This document shows positions 1 through 7,776 of a stretch of 64,000 nucleotides of DNA, one piece after another. The position numbers and the translations under genes were made by a program. The notes beneath the pieces are model-generated. The model was not told where the DNA came from. It saw only the letters and a program-made list of their open reading frames with translations, and did no database searches. Origin of the DNA: a virus; IMG/VR virus record IMGVR_UViG_3300020470_003428, positions 16,540 through 80,539 of that record; one strand, 5' to 3'. How positions within the stretch are numbered: position 1 is the first letter of the stretch; every line of letters starts with the position of its first letter.

Positions 1-2
1 AA

Positions 3-206
3 CAGGGAGGGGCAACAGTTGACCCAGTTAATGATTATAAGATGAGCAATACTGCTGTTCTAAATAGAAGGCATAGGAACAGGATGGCTGCCACTGCATT
101 AGCGACCTTACTAGGAGGCGGTTTTGCTGTTAATCAACTAAACAAAAACGACAATATGGATGTCTTAGGCGATATCAAACGCCAAGCTCTACTTGCTCAC
201 TCTTAA
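3..206 (+). CDS. 3' part of an unrecognised protein (5' end outside window)
   Basis: An open frame runs in from the left edge and stops at TAA 204-206, giving at least 67 residues. An Ala/Leu/Gly-rich stretch (about residues 28-45) could be a membrane or hydrophobic helix. It is followed within a few bases by the next rightward gene, so it belongs to the same block. Function unknown. Confidence 0.6.
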   Translation, partial: QGGATVDPVNDYKMSNTAVLNRRHRNRMAATALATLLGGGFAVNQLNKNDNMDVLGDIKRQALLAHS

Positions 207-211
207 TTACC

Positions 212-574
212 ATGGAACTCGCTGGCAAAAAACTGGGACTTACCCCAACAACTGTTGGAGATATTGCCCAAGCAACACAAGAAGGGAAATCTGAGGAGAA
301 CGTCAACATGTTCACTCAGATAATGAAAACCCTGAGTTCTATTGTTGGACCTAGAGAAGGTGAATTCAATACTGGAACAGGCATTCAACCAGAAGGAATG
401 CATCCTTATCAAAAGGAACTCTTATTGCAAAGACAGATGGAGGAAGCGAGAGAGGAGGCTAAGAAGCAAAAGCAAAAAGAATTGGCGCCAGGAATAAGTG
501 ATCTTCTTTATAGAGGTGACACAGGATTAAGAAAAATCCATCCTTTCTATTCAGGTGAGGGCTGGGGACCTTAA
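212..574 (+). CDS. hypothetical protein, virion-block type
   Basis: 120 residues. The middle is a charged Glu/Lys/Gln-rich helix (about residues 70-92). Its stop overlaps the next start (TTAATG), indicating translational coupling. No domain recognised. Its position in a rightward block of similar low-complexity proteins suggests a structural or assembly role, which is inference only. Confidence 0.6.
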   Translation: MELAGKKLGLTPTTVGDIAQATQEGKSEENVNMFTQIMKTLSSIVGPREGEFNTGTGIQPEGMHPYQKELLLQRQMEEAREEAKKQKQKELAPGISDLLYRGDTGLRKIHPFYSGEGWGP

Positions 575-1755
575 TGCCTAAGCGGATTAGCAAAGAAGAA
601 TTTGATGCTCGCTTTGGAAAGAGAAGATTTTCCGAGCAAGAGTTGTTTGAAAGAGGATTGTCGACAGATCCTAACGGTCAAGTTCGTCCCACTGCTGAAG
701 TATTTAACGATCTCTTTATTGATGGCGTTAACCGTTTAGGCCTAAGTCATCCAGAAGCTAAAGCAAGAGCGAATAGGTATTTTGGACGTAATACAGATCC
801 TCTAAGCCATACGCAAGCAGGACCAGAATTACAGTCTTTAGTTACGAAAGCTCAGGCTAGTCCACCTCCTCCGGCGGATATTCTAAATGCTCCAGCAAGT
901 CCTGCGGCACAAAGAGTTAGGACTGAAGCTCAGTTAGACGATAGTGCTTTGAGGGATATTTCTGATGATTTTCGTAGTATGTTTGGTGAAGTAAATGCTG
1001 ATTTTTCTAATGTAGGCCCTGACAAGAGAGATTGGATTAGGGCTAAACAGATCGCAGACAATATAGATTCTTATCAATATTCTTTAAATAACGTTTCTGC
1101 ATTTGGAGGTAGTTCCAAGCCTTATCCTTTGTCACCTCAAGACAGCCAATTTGTTTCTGATTTCTTCAAGAAACAGATGATATATGACGACGGGGCTGGC
1201 ACTAATGTTTATGGGCGTGAAGGTGACGCAGAAGCTACTCGTCAATTCTATGATTTGCTTTATGACTTGGAAGTCGGTTCTGGAAAGAATGCAAAGACAA
1301 GAAGACAGATTAGTGACGAATTAGATGCTAAACGCTTTGCAGAAGAAGAAGCATTGTTTGCCGCAGAACAAGCTGCTAAAGCAACTCCAGTTCAGAAACA
1401 AGTTACAGATGATATATGGTCAGACAATTCATCTATAGATCCTAGGAATATTCCTGTCACGCCAGATTCTGTATCAAGAACTGATCTATGGGGTGGAGGA
1501 AGTGTACCTCCTGATCAGGTTTCTCCTAGTTCTAGGCAGCCATATATTTATCCTGAGGATTTACAATTAGCAGTTCGAATGCTTAATGAAGCTAAAGAAA
1601 CTAAATCACCCACGGGTAATCGAATGAGTATGAAGTTTTCGCCTGAATTAATAGCTGCCTTACTGGTTCCCTCTGCTGTAGTATCACCTCTAGTTCTTGA
1701 TGAGATAGGACAACCGAAACCAAAAGATGAAAAAGCCTTACAAAAAACTTATTAA
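574..1755 (+). CDS. hypothetical protein, probable structural type
   Basis: 393 residues, polar. There is a Pro/Ala-rich segment near residues 95-110 and a short hydrophobic stretch near the C-terminus (about 350-375, Ala/Leu/Val/Pro) that could be a membrane or hydrophobic helix. No family recognised. The ATG overlaps the previous stop. The 3' end overlaps the start of a small basic gene by 29 bases. Composition resembles the late-block proteins at 47-50 kb. Confidence 0.6.
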   Translation: MPKRISKEEFDARFGKRRFSEQELFERGLSTDPNGQVRPTAEVFNDLFIDGVNRLGLSHPEAKARANRYFGRNTDPLSHTQAGPELQSLVTKAQASPPPPADILNAPASPAAQRVRTEAQLDDSALRDISDDFRSMFGEVNADFSNVGPDKRDWIRAKQIADNIDSYQYSLNNVSAFGGSSKPYPLSPQDSQFVSDFFKKQMIYDDGAGTNVYGREGDAEATRQFYDLLYDLEVGSGKNAKTRRQISDELDAKRFAEEEALFAAEQAAKATPVQKQVTDDIWSDNSSIDPRNIPVTPDSVSRTDLWGGGSVPPDQVSPSSRQPYIYPEDLQLAVRMLNEAKETKSPTGNRMSMKFSPELIAALLVPSAVVSPLVLDEIGQPKPKDEKALQKTY

Positions 1756-1852
1756 ACTAAGCAAAAAAGCCGAGCAATGTTCTACTAGAGAAGAAGCTCA
1801 ACTTCTCATTAAAAAAGCCAGTAAATGGCATAAAAAATTACAATCAATTTAA
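1727..1852 (+). CDS. small Lys-rich cyanophage protein
   Basis: 41 residues, ATG at 1727, stop TAA at 1850-1852. Very Lys-rich, with a central REEAQLLIKKA helix. I recognise similar Lys-rich short proteins containing REEAQ from T4-like cyanophages, where they sit in the same neighbourhood. The stop overlaps the next ATG (TAATG). Role unknown. Confidence 0.6.
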   Translation: MKKPYKKLIKLSKKAEQCSTREEAQLLIKKASKWHKKLQSI

Positions 1853-2025
1853 TGAATTTTTACAGTGATCCAGCAGCTTTTCAGCTTGCTATTCTATTTC
1901 CGTTTATCCCATTAATTTGCGTAGGAATTGTTACTTTCGCTTTAGGCTATGACATGCGTGATGATAATGATGATGATGATGATGATAGAGGTACTTTAGT
2001 TCCTGTAATGTATCCTGCGTCTTAA
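1852..2025 (+). CDS. small single-membrane-span protein with poly-Asp tail
   Basis: 57 residues. Residues about 9-33 form one hydrophobic membrane segment, followed by a run of Asp residues encoded by GAT repeats (about 1960-1985) and a short C-terminus. The ATG overlaps the previous stop. Single-span small proteins with acidic tails occur in cyanophage accessory regions. It could be holin-like, but no function can be assigned. Confidence 0.6.
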   Translation: MNFYSDPAAFQLAILFPFIPLICVGIVTFALGYDMRDDNDDDDDDRGTLVPVMYPAS

Positions 2026-2171
2026 TCGTCAACAGGTTTAAAAACTTCTACGAAGGCATGACATTTAGGACATGTCAGGATTGTTACGATAGACCATTCA
2101 TCCATTAGATTCGGATCAACTGTTTTGTCTGGGCCGCGATCAAGAGGAGTATTGCAATAAAGACAGTTCAT
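2022..2171 (-). CDS. small CxxC zinc-ribbon-like protein
   Basis: 49 residues on the minus strand, ATG at 2169-2171, stop overlapping the convergent stop of the neighbour. It holds two Cys pairs, CLYC near the N-terminus and CPKC near residue 34, a likely zinc-binding knuckle pair. Similar small zinc-knuckle proteins are known in cyanomyoviruses. Target unknown. Confidence 0.6.
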   Translation of the reverse strand: MNCLYCNTPLDRGPDKTVDPNLMDEWSIVTILTCPKCHAFVEVFKPVDD

Positions 2172-2212
2172 ATTTTAAAAAGCCTAATATTAATGTAGCG
2201 GTTTAAAATTAC

Positions 2213-2653
2213 ATGGCTACTGAAGAAGTAATTCAGGAAGAACCTAAGAAAAGTATTTTCCAAAAAATAAAGGAAAAGATAGATGATAAGGAAGAACAGT
2301 TTGAATACATCTCAGTCGCAGTAAGGCTTCTCGTGGTTTTCTGGTCCGGAGCCCTGGTGACCTTAAATTATTTGCCAAAGATTCCTGGCCTAACGTCAGG
2401 GGAAAAACAGGATATAACTTTTCCGGCTTCTCTCCTGGCTTCGTCGCTTGCAAGTTTTGGCCTGGAGAAGAGTGCTAAAAAGAAAGGCGATGGAACATAT
2501 GATGTTAATTCAGAGGATAAGCCATTAAGTAAGAAAGAAATGTTGGCTTTAATGTCAAACCAAGGCGGTGGCTTCCAGACAATTCGTGTAGAGACTCCGA
2601 TTAAGATATTAGGTGCAGACGTTGTTGATTCTTCCAAAAAGGTTAAGTCATGA
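2213..2653 (+). CDS. conserved cyanophage membrane-associated protein
   Basis: 146 residues. A charged N-terminus with helix-forming Lys/Glu residues is followed by a hydrophobic segment (about 34-53) and a second moderately hydrophobic stretch (about 68-82). I recognise this protein type from T4-like cyanophages, where it has no assigned function. Holin or holin-accessory is possible because a membrane coiled-coil gene follows immediately, but this is not shown by the sequence. Confidence 0.6.
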   Translation: MATEEVIQEEPKKSIFQKIKEKIDDKEEQFEYISVAVRLLVVFWSGALVTLNYLPKIPGLTSGEKQDITFPASLLASSLASFGLEKSAKKKGDGTYDVNSEDKPLSKKEMLALMSNQGGGFQTIRVETPIKILGADVVDSSKKVKS

Positions 2654-2862
2654 CTTGCGAGAACCATTCGAATGTAGACGCCTCTCAGGAGACCCGCCTG
2701 ACAGTGCAAGCTCTCAAAATCGAAAGATTGGAAGAGAAGCAAGAGGAGTTACGTGAACGCCTCAAGGTTGTAGAGAAGTGGGTTATCGGGGCTGCAGCAG
2801 TATTGGCAGCCGGGGTGACTTTAATAGGGTTCGCTACGAATATATCGAAAGCATATTTATGA
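2650..2862 (+). CDS. coiled-coil plus C-terminal membrane anchor (XhlA-like layout)
   Basis: 70 residues. Residues about 15-45 are a Glu/Arg-rich coiled coil and about 46-66 a single membrane span. This is the layout of XhlA-type phage membrane proteins that accompany holins. The ATG overlaps the upstream stop and the stop overlaps the psbN-like start. A similarly built protein is encoded at 16642. A lysis role is inferred from layout only. Confidence 0.55.
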   Translation: MTCENHSNVDASQETRLTVQALKIERLEEKQEELRERLKVVEKWVIGAAAVLAAGVTLIGFATNISKAYL

Positions 2863-3047
2863 TCGAAAAAACGGTAGATCCACAATTAGTATTTGTTATA
2901 GGTAGTTTAGTAACCATTCTTTTGGGTGCTATTAGCTACGGAATTTATTTAACTCTTGGAAGTGGATCTAAAGATTTAAGAGATCCTATTGATGAACACG
3001 CCAAGATGCACGAGTTGGGTATAGCTCACGGACATCGTAAAAAATAA
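2859..3047 (+). CDS. psbN: PsbN-like photosystem II assembly protein
   Basis: 62 residues from ATG 2859, which overlaps the previous stop. A single membrane span (about residues 10-32) is followed by a segment reading YGIYLTLG, then SKDLRDPIDEH. Cyanobacterial PsbN (about 43 residues) has the same order: one span, a YxIYxxFG segment and a final LxDPFxxH. In cells PsbN aids photosystem II assembly and repair in the thylakoid membrane. The phage copy carries an extra His-rich tail of about 13 residues. It probably supports photosynthetic energy supply together with psbA and hli in this window. Confidence 0.7.
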   Translation: MIEKTVDPQLVFVIGSLVTILLGAISYGIYLTLGSGSKDLRDPIDEHAKMHELGIAHGHRKK

Positions 3048-3083
3048 TTACCTACTATAAGTAGAGACGTCTAAATTTTTCCC

Positions 3084-3614
3084 ATGAAGCGCGTAGTGTT
3101 ACCAGCGCTGTTGCTCACATCTCTTGCAGCGCCTGCGATGGCAGATATAACGCATAGTCTGAGTTCTTCGGTTCAATTGACCGTGGATGGGGCCAGTTCA
3201 GTGGCGACCAGGGTGCCAAGTACATATAGCGTGTCGGGTACAAATATAAAAGTTGGCACTGGTAATAGCGACGTATTTGGAGGTTTGACCGCTGGATCGG
3301 CTACTGCTGCACCGACAATGAAGGCCGGTACCTACGATTTGAATGTCTCCGGAAATCAATTCAGCTTTTCAGAAAGTTGGCTCCAAGGGGACGCCATACC
3401 TGCTATTAATGCAGGTTCGACTGTGTCAACCACAACCGGTCAGGTACAGTCCATTCCGGCGTTTGGCTCGACTACAACATTTGCCGGTGGAACAAAAGGT
3501 ACGTTGGCCGGTGGAGTCTCAAGTTTATCCGGTGGAACAGTTACTTCGCTAACCGCCGGTGGCGCCGGTACTACCGCTATTGGACAATTCATATCTACTC
3601 TTAACGTGAAGTAG
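3084..3614 (+). CDS. secreted Gly/Thr/Ser-rich protein of cyanomyovirus type
   Basis: 176 residues. It starts with a clear signal peptide (positive start, hydrophobic core, Ala-x-Ala cleavage near residue 20, PAMADITHS). The mature part is rich in Gly, Ser and Thr and ends GTTAIGQFISTLNVK. I recognise this as a conserved secreted protein family of T4-like cyanophages. Function unknown; its export signal suggests it acts in the host periplasm or is displayed. Confidence 0.7.
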   Translation: MKRVVLPALLLTSLAAPAMADITHSLSSSVQLTVDGASSVATRVPSTYSVSGTNIKVGTGNSDVFGGLTAGSATAAPTMKAGTYDLNVSGNQFSFSESWLQGDAIPAINAGSTVSTTTGQVQSIPAFGSTTTFAGGTKGTLAGGVSSLSGGTVTSLTAGGAGTTAIGQFISTLNVK

Positions 3615-3666
3615 ATGGGCAATGTTTTCAGTATCCGTGAGACCGGTTGCCCCGATTGTTGGCGCA

Positions 3667-4107
3667 ATGTGGAAATTAAAGTTTGCTGTACTTGCGGTGG
3701 TTGCTCTTGTCACACCTGCAAATGCGGTCCCAGTAGTACCGAATTTTTCATCCGGCCAGCTTACTCAGACTACGACATCGCGGTCTGTGATATCTGAGTC
3801 GATAGTCTCGGAAGATTTTGCGACAGGCTGGCAATACACTGTGTCCGGTACAGGGATTTCTTTAGATGGTGCATCTATCGAACCATCTGCCATAATCAAT
3901 ACAAATACAACTGCCGCGTCAGGAATAACTACAAAATGGACAGGCTTAGACGTGAACAACAAGCCAAATTGGACGCTGACTCAGCCCGGGGGTTCGTTCC
4001 AATTTCAATCCAGTTACTCCGGACCCGGACTCCAGAATCGCACGACCATAACGAGGACCATAGAAACGGACACAACGATAGAATCGGTTTCCGTATTTTC
4101 TCAGTAA
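3667..4107 (+). CDS. secreted protein of cyanomyovirus type
   Basis: 146 residues when started at ATG 3667, which places a textbook signal peptide at the N-terminus (MWKLKFAVL..., cleavage after ANA). An in-frame ATG at 3622 would add 15 residues ahead of the signal and is less likely. The mature part holds a conserved NKPNWTLTQPGGSFQF segment. Homologues sit beside the preceding gene in T4-like cyanophages. Function unknown. Confidence 0.7.
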   Translation: MWKLKFAVLAVVALVTPANAVPVVPNFSSGQLTQTTTSRSVISESIVSEDFATGWQYTVSGTGISLDGASIEPSAIINTNTTAASGITTKWTGLDVNNKPNWTLTQPGGSFQFQSSYSGPGLQNRTTITRTIETDTTIESVSVFSQ

Positions 4108-4130
4108 TACCAAGGGTTCTTAGCATTTTA

Positions 4131-4949
4131 ATGCTATTTCCTTTTTGTCCTGTCGTCAAGGCAAGTGACGTGGGAGGAATATCTGCTACCTCTAATCCGG
4201 TCGCTAATTCATCCGGTCAAGCGAATGTCAATGCATACCAAGTGTTGACAGGAAACTTCATGCAGTCAGGTTTTACCAATGGTGTTGTTTGCCAGTCTGA
4301 GACATTAACAATATCTCCTTACGTGGGTCGTTCTGCAAATATTAAAGAACCTTTTTTCGAAACTTACGAAGATCCGGTATACGATGTTCGAGATTTAGAT
4401 GGTGATGGTGCTCCTGATAATCCTGGAGATATTTTGTGGTACAAAACAGTACAAACCCTGCAGAAAGATAACTACTCCTTAAACATGGGAATAACGGCTC
4501 AATGGAGTCGGCCACTCGATAAGGAGATGATGTCTCTTTGCAAGGACGCTGCTGCGACTGAAATAGCCTTAAGAAAAGCAACATTAAATTTACGGGTTTT
4601 AGACTACGAAATTTCTCGGCTCAAGCATTGCGGAAATTTAGCGAAGGAGGGCATAGTATGGGATCCGACCAGTAAATACAAGGTCATCTGCGAGGATGTC
4701 CTCTTAACGAATCCTCCCGGAGTGTTATTAAATCACAGTCATTCAATTGATCCTATTACTTTCGATTCTTCCTCTGTTCAGTCATCCTCTCTCGAACAGA
4801 CAGAATCTTCTCAGGCTTCTTCAGAATCTTCTTTAGAACAGTCTTCGTCACTTTCTTCGCCAGAGGCTTCACAATCTTCATTAGATACTGTTGGAGAGGT
4901 TGGCCCACTAGGGCCACCCCTAGAGTTGCGCCTACAGCTATCGAAGTAG
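4131..4949 (+). CDS. cyanomyovirus-type protein with antisense-overlapped Ser-rich tail
   Basis: 273 residues from ATG 4131. The frame is open upstream to 3936, so a non-ATG start giving a fuller signal peptide is likely. Residues up to about 210 match a protein I recognise as the third member of a conserved cyanophage trio with the two secreted proteins upstream (features include YxxPVY, DNPGDILWY, RLKHCGNLAKEGI). The last 65 residues are Ser/Glu/Gln-rich and lie entirely opposite the 3' end of the leftward gene at 4756-5568. Confidence 0.6.
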   Translation: MLFPFCPVVKASDVGGISATSNPVANSSGQANVNAYQVLTGNFMQSGFTNGVVCQSETLTISPYVGRSANIKEPFFETYEDPVYDVRDLDGDGAPDNPGDILWYKTVQTLQKDNYSLNMGITAQWSRPLDKEMMSLCKDAAATEIALRKATLNLRVLDYEISRLKHCGNLAKEGIVWDPTSKYKVICEDVLLTNPPGVLLNHSHSIDPITFDSSSVQSSSLEQTESSQASSESSLEQSSSLSSPEASQSSLDTVGEVGPLGPPLELRLQLSK

Positions 4950-5568
4950 TATTCAGGACGGTTGCAGGAGGGGGCGTGTAGTTATTGATGACATTGAGCA
5001 AAGCAATATCTTCGTACAACGTAATACATTCGCCTTCAGAGTTTTTCTCGTAGCCTTTTACAATCTTCGTACCATACTTACCGTATGCTCCCGGCGGGGG
5101 ACTTCCTGGTCTGGGACAGGGGAGATCAATGTCAATAGGCTTAATAGCGTTAACATCGAGACCAGGAAGATCAGAGACTTGACTTGCTCCCTCTGTATTG
5201 GATTCATCTGTTTCACTTTCGTTATCCTTGGATTTTGTATTTCCTAAACCACTAACGGCTCCCAAGTTAGGAGTATTCTCCATGGGAATAACTACTAATT
5301 CTTTGCTTGGATCAAACTCAGGGGGATTGAAGGAGGGCATACCTGGCCCTGTACATAGCGTGAGAGTTCCTTGAGGATCGTCTTCTATTAGTTTGTTATT
5401 ACCTTGTGTCTCTCTAGCTTCAACACAACCAGGCATCTCTACGGTTGGGAAGCCTATCTGCAGAGTCACAGGAGGGGCTTGAGGAATGCTTAAAGGTAAA
5501 TCAATCGCCCATGTCGGTACCTGTGGAACGTATATCTCCCTGACGCCTATCCGAGGGACTGAACCCAC
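4756..5568 (-). CDS. proline-rich conserved cyanophage protein with C-terminal membrane segment
   Basis: 270 residues. The N-terminal half is Pro-rich (PxVTLQIGFPTVEMPGC), then an acidic linker, then a Pro/Gly-rich segment and a C-terminal hydrophobic span (about 205-228). A Lys/Arg-rich tail containing SVRERMTEQ follows. I recognise the same order in T4-like cyanophages. Function unknown. Its basic tail is encoded opposite the Ser-rich tail of the convergent gene. Confidence 0.65.
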   Translation of the reverse strand: MGSVPRIGVREIYVPQVPTWAIDLPLSIPQAPPVTLQIGFPTVEMPGCVEARETQGNNKLIEDDPQGTLTLCTGPGMPSFNPPEFDPSKELVVIPMENTPNLGAVSGLGNTKSKDNESETDESNTEGASQVSDLPGLDVNAIKPIDIDLPCPRPGSPPPGAYGKYGTKIVKGYEKNSEGECITLYEDIALLNVINNYTPPPATVLNTTSIAVGATLGVALVGQPLQQYLMKIVKPLAKKVTKTVLKKILKKPEKILSVRERMTEQRKNRK

Positions 5569-5573
5569 TGATC

Positions 5574-5840
5574 TTACTTGTTAACTGGCAGAACGCCCCC
5601 AGTGGTACTAGGAATAGATAGAAAACTGCTAGTGCCACCAGAAGCACTACCACCGAGGCCAGGTAATGCACTCTTGATTTGAGATTCGACCAAAGGTCCG
5701 ACTTGTTCAATTAATGCCTTCTTTAATTGTTCTTGAGTTGCTGGAGCTTTGAGGTAAAAATAGGCTGCAATAGTTCCACCAACAAGGCTACCTGATAACG
5801 CTAAGCTTGCTGCTGCGAGAATAGTGGGAAGGTTTTTCAT
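5574..5840 (-). CDS. small membrane-anchored conserved cyanophage protein
   Basis: 88 residues. An N-terminal membrane span (about 8-30) is followed by a helix rich in Glu/Lys and a Gly/Ser-rich tail. It lies 5 bases upstream of the preceding leftward gene, so the two are an operon. Similar proteins precede the same partner in cyanomyoviruses. No known role. Confidence 0.6.
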   Translation of the reverse strand: MKNLPTILAAASLALSGSLVGGTIAAYFYLKAPATQEQLKKALIEQVGPLVESQIKSALPGLGGSASGGTSSFLSIPSTTGGVLPVNK

Positions 5841-5940
5841 GGTTATTTAGGTGCCACTTCTAATCTTAGGCACTTTTCAGTAGTGAATGCAGGAAAATAT
5901 AGATTTTATTTTTTAATCTTGGTGTAACCGAAAATTACGA

Positions 5941-6450
5941 TTGACACCAGAACACTGGGGTTCATACGTGTTTAACCTTGTAGACCTGTCTAAAGGTGCT
6001 GCACGAAAAAGGTTTAAACAATCTATTAAAGACGAATGGAGGTGTTGTGCCTATTGCGGAATTGATGATTCTCTTCTGACTATCGACCACTTGAAACCTA
6101 AAAAACATGGTGGAGATAGTTGCAGGAGAAACCTTGTACCTGCCTGTCGATGCTGTAATACCAATAAAGGATCTCTCATGGATTGGCGTCTTTGGTACCA
6201 ACAACAAGTATTCTTTTCTAAAGTTAGAGAAAACAGAATTTTGGAATGGATGAAACCAAGACCAATGGAGAATCTTGAATTATGGTATGTAAAAAGGGAG
6301 GAGCATGAGAGACGATCTAACTCAAGAACAGCAGTTCATGCTTCAACGTATAACGTTGGAAATCAAGGATTACTCGAAAGAGGAACTTATAGAAGCATTG
6401 CTAAGCTGCTGGGAGGCACGATTCAGGCAGAAGCAAATCTTTCTTGCTAG
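5941..6450 (+). CDS. HNH endonuclease
   Basis: 169 residues from a TTG start. The fold is visible: CAYC zinc pair, then TIDHLKPKKHGG (the first HNH histidine), then NLVPACRCCNTNKG. This is a compact HNH nuclease domain of the McrA/homing type with two Cys pairs. The last 49 residues are encoded in another frame of nblA, and the N-terminal three quarters contain the whole nuclease domain. It could be a free-standing homing endonuclease protecting the adjacent accessory genes. Confidence 0.75.
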   Translation: MTPEHWGSYVFNLVDLSKGAARKRFKQSIKDEWRCCAYCGIDDSLLTIDHLKPKKHGGDSCRRNLVPACRCCNTNKGSLMDWRLWYQQQVFFSKVRENRILEWMKPRPMENLELWYVKREEHERRSNSRTAVHASTYNVGNQGLLERGTYRSIAKLLGGTIQAEANLSC

Positions 6451-6646
6451 TAGTCAAGATGCTGGATTTTCTTTCGCATTTAATGATGGTGTAGCTGTCA
6501 TGCCAGAAGCTGCTGTTAAAGAATTTGAACAGTCCCATGGCTACAAACCAACATGGGAAGACGCGGAAGACTACATGGAATCGATTGCAGAGGAGGCTTG
6601 TATGGAGCTAGACATGGAAGCTATTGTTCTTGAACCTGAAGAATAA
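6305..6646 (+). CDS. nblA: NblA-like phycobilisome degradation adaptor with C-terminal extension
   Basis: 113 residues. The start is fixed by a strong Shine-Dalgarno (AAAAAGGGAGGAGC just before ATG 6305). Residues about 4-48 match NblA: LTQEQQFMLQRI, then YSKEELIEALLSCWEARFRQKQIF, the two-helix hairpin. NblA brings phycobilisomes to the Clp protease for breakdown, freeing amino acids and altering light harvesting. Host NblA is about 60 residues. This one has an extra acidic domain of about 60 residues (TWEDAEDYMESIAEEA). It overlaps the HNH gene by 146 bases in another frame. Confidence 0.8.
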   Translation: MRDDLTQEQQFMLQRITLEIKDYSKEELIEALLSCWEARFRQKQIFLASSQDAGFSFAFNDGVAVMPEAAVKEFEQSHGYKPTWEDAEDYMESIAEEACMELDMEAIVLEPEE

Positions 6647-6680
6647 CTCGTTACACTAATATTCAGATACGTATTTTTTA

Positions 6681-7064
6681 ATGGAAACCCTCATAGCAGG
6701 AGCAGCAGCAGTTTTAGTGGGGATTTTTTCCGGTAGAGTAATTACCTTGAAACAAGGGGAGAAAAAGGGAGTAGCTTTTCATGAACACAATGAGTTACTT
6801 CAAAGGGTTTCAGATATTGAGCAAGTCATACCAGGGCTAATTCCTCGTACTGAAGTGCAAGATGCTATTAACAAGGTTCCTCCTTTGGTCATGGATGCTG
6901 TTAGAACGGAGATTAATAGTATTGGCTTATCGATGAATCAGAGACCTGCTCCTTCAGTTGGTTTAGGAGGAGTTGATCTTGCTCAAGTTAGGGCTGACAC
7001 GGAGAAGATGAAACAGTTGAATGACATGCTTAAGAACTTCGAACAGGCTCAAGGTAATGGCTAA
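6681..7064 (+). CDS. hypothetical protein with N-terminal membrane span
   Basis: 127 residues. Residues about 4-24 form a small membrane span (AGAAAVLVGIFSG). The remainder is helical with Leu/Glu/Gln content, likely coiled coil. The stop overlaps the start of the following oxygenase gene by 8 bases, so they are co-translated. No family recognised. Confidence 0.55.
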   Translation: METLIAGAAAVLVGIFSGRVITLKQGEKKGVAFHEHNELLQRVSDIEQVIPGLIPRTEVQDAINKVPPLVMDAVRTEINSIGLSMNQRPAPSVGLGGVDLAQVRADTEKMKQLNDMLKNFEQAQGNG

Positions 7065-7776
7065 ACTTTTTGAGACATATTATCTAGATACTAAAACTGC
7101 TGACGATATAGAGGCATGGGTCTTAAAGAAAAATACTCCCTTGAATTGGAGTTTCAACGATAATGTTGCTTATGATTATCATCATCTACAAGAAACTAAA
7201 AAGAAATGGGGACATGAATTGAACTTTGAAGAGAACACATGGTTTTGTCCTGGGTTTTCTTGTCGCTTAATTCACCAAGGATCAGAACATCCTAATTTTT
7301 GGTTACCTGGTTGTATGAAGAATCTACAAATTCCCAAACTAAAGTCATTACTAGATAGTAAATATACAGCATTAAATATATGGAGAATGCAACTTTGGAT
7401 ATATCCTTCTGTTAGTCAGGAAGCATTTAATCAGCCTCATAGTCCTCACATAGATATTTCTACTCGTAAAGGTCGTAAGAATGGAAGAAGAATAACTAAA
7501 GATGAAACAGGAGAAGGGAATATAGTCCTCTTATATTACATTAATGATGCTGATGGTGATAATTTCTTTTACAAGGTCAAAGATGAATATATAGATCACC
7601 CTTCGTTAGATGATGATCAAATGTATCATCCTGACCTACTAGACATAGTGCATACGGAGACTCCTGAAAAAGGCAAATTATTAGTGATGGATGGCGACGT
7701 AATTCATGCTAGTTCCTCCCCTTCTAAAGGAATAAGGTCAACATTAAATATCAATTTACTACCTAAACGTGATTGA
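7057..7776 (+). CDS. 2-oxoglutarate/Fe(II)-dependent oxygenase-like protein
   Basis: 239 residues from ATG 7057 (AAGG four bases upstream). The double-stranded beta-helix motif is visible: HSPHID (HxD-type iron ligands), then after about 85 residues DVIHASSSPSKGIRSTLNINL with the distal His and the Arg that binds 2-oxoglutarate. Family members hydroxylate proteins, nucleobases or small molecules using O2, Fe(II) and 2-oxoglutarate. Substrate unknown. First of three oxygenase genes beside a halogenase. Cyanophages commonly carry such genes without known targets. Confidence 0.7.
   Translation: MAKLFETYYLDTKTADDIEAWVLKKNTPLNWSFNDNVAYDYHHLQETKKKWGHELNFEENTWFCPGFSCRLIHQGSEHPNFWLPGCMKNLQIPKLKSLLDSKYTALNIWRMQLWIYPSVSQEAFNQPHSPHIDISTRKGRKNGRRITKDETGEGNIVLLYYINDADGDNFFYKVKDEYIDHPSLDDDQMYHPDLLDIVHTETPEKGKLLVMDGDVIHASSSPSKGIRSTLNINLLPKRD

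Noticed and set aside
3936-4130. Upstream in-frame extension of the third cyanomyovirus-type protein
   Set aside because: It overlaps the preceding conserved gene and gives no signal-peptide-like start; the real start is probably near 4107-4131.
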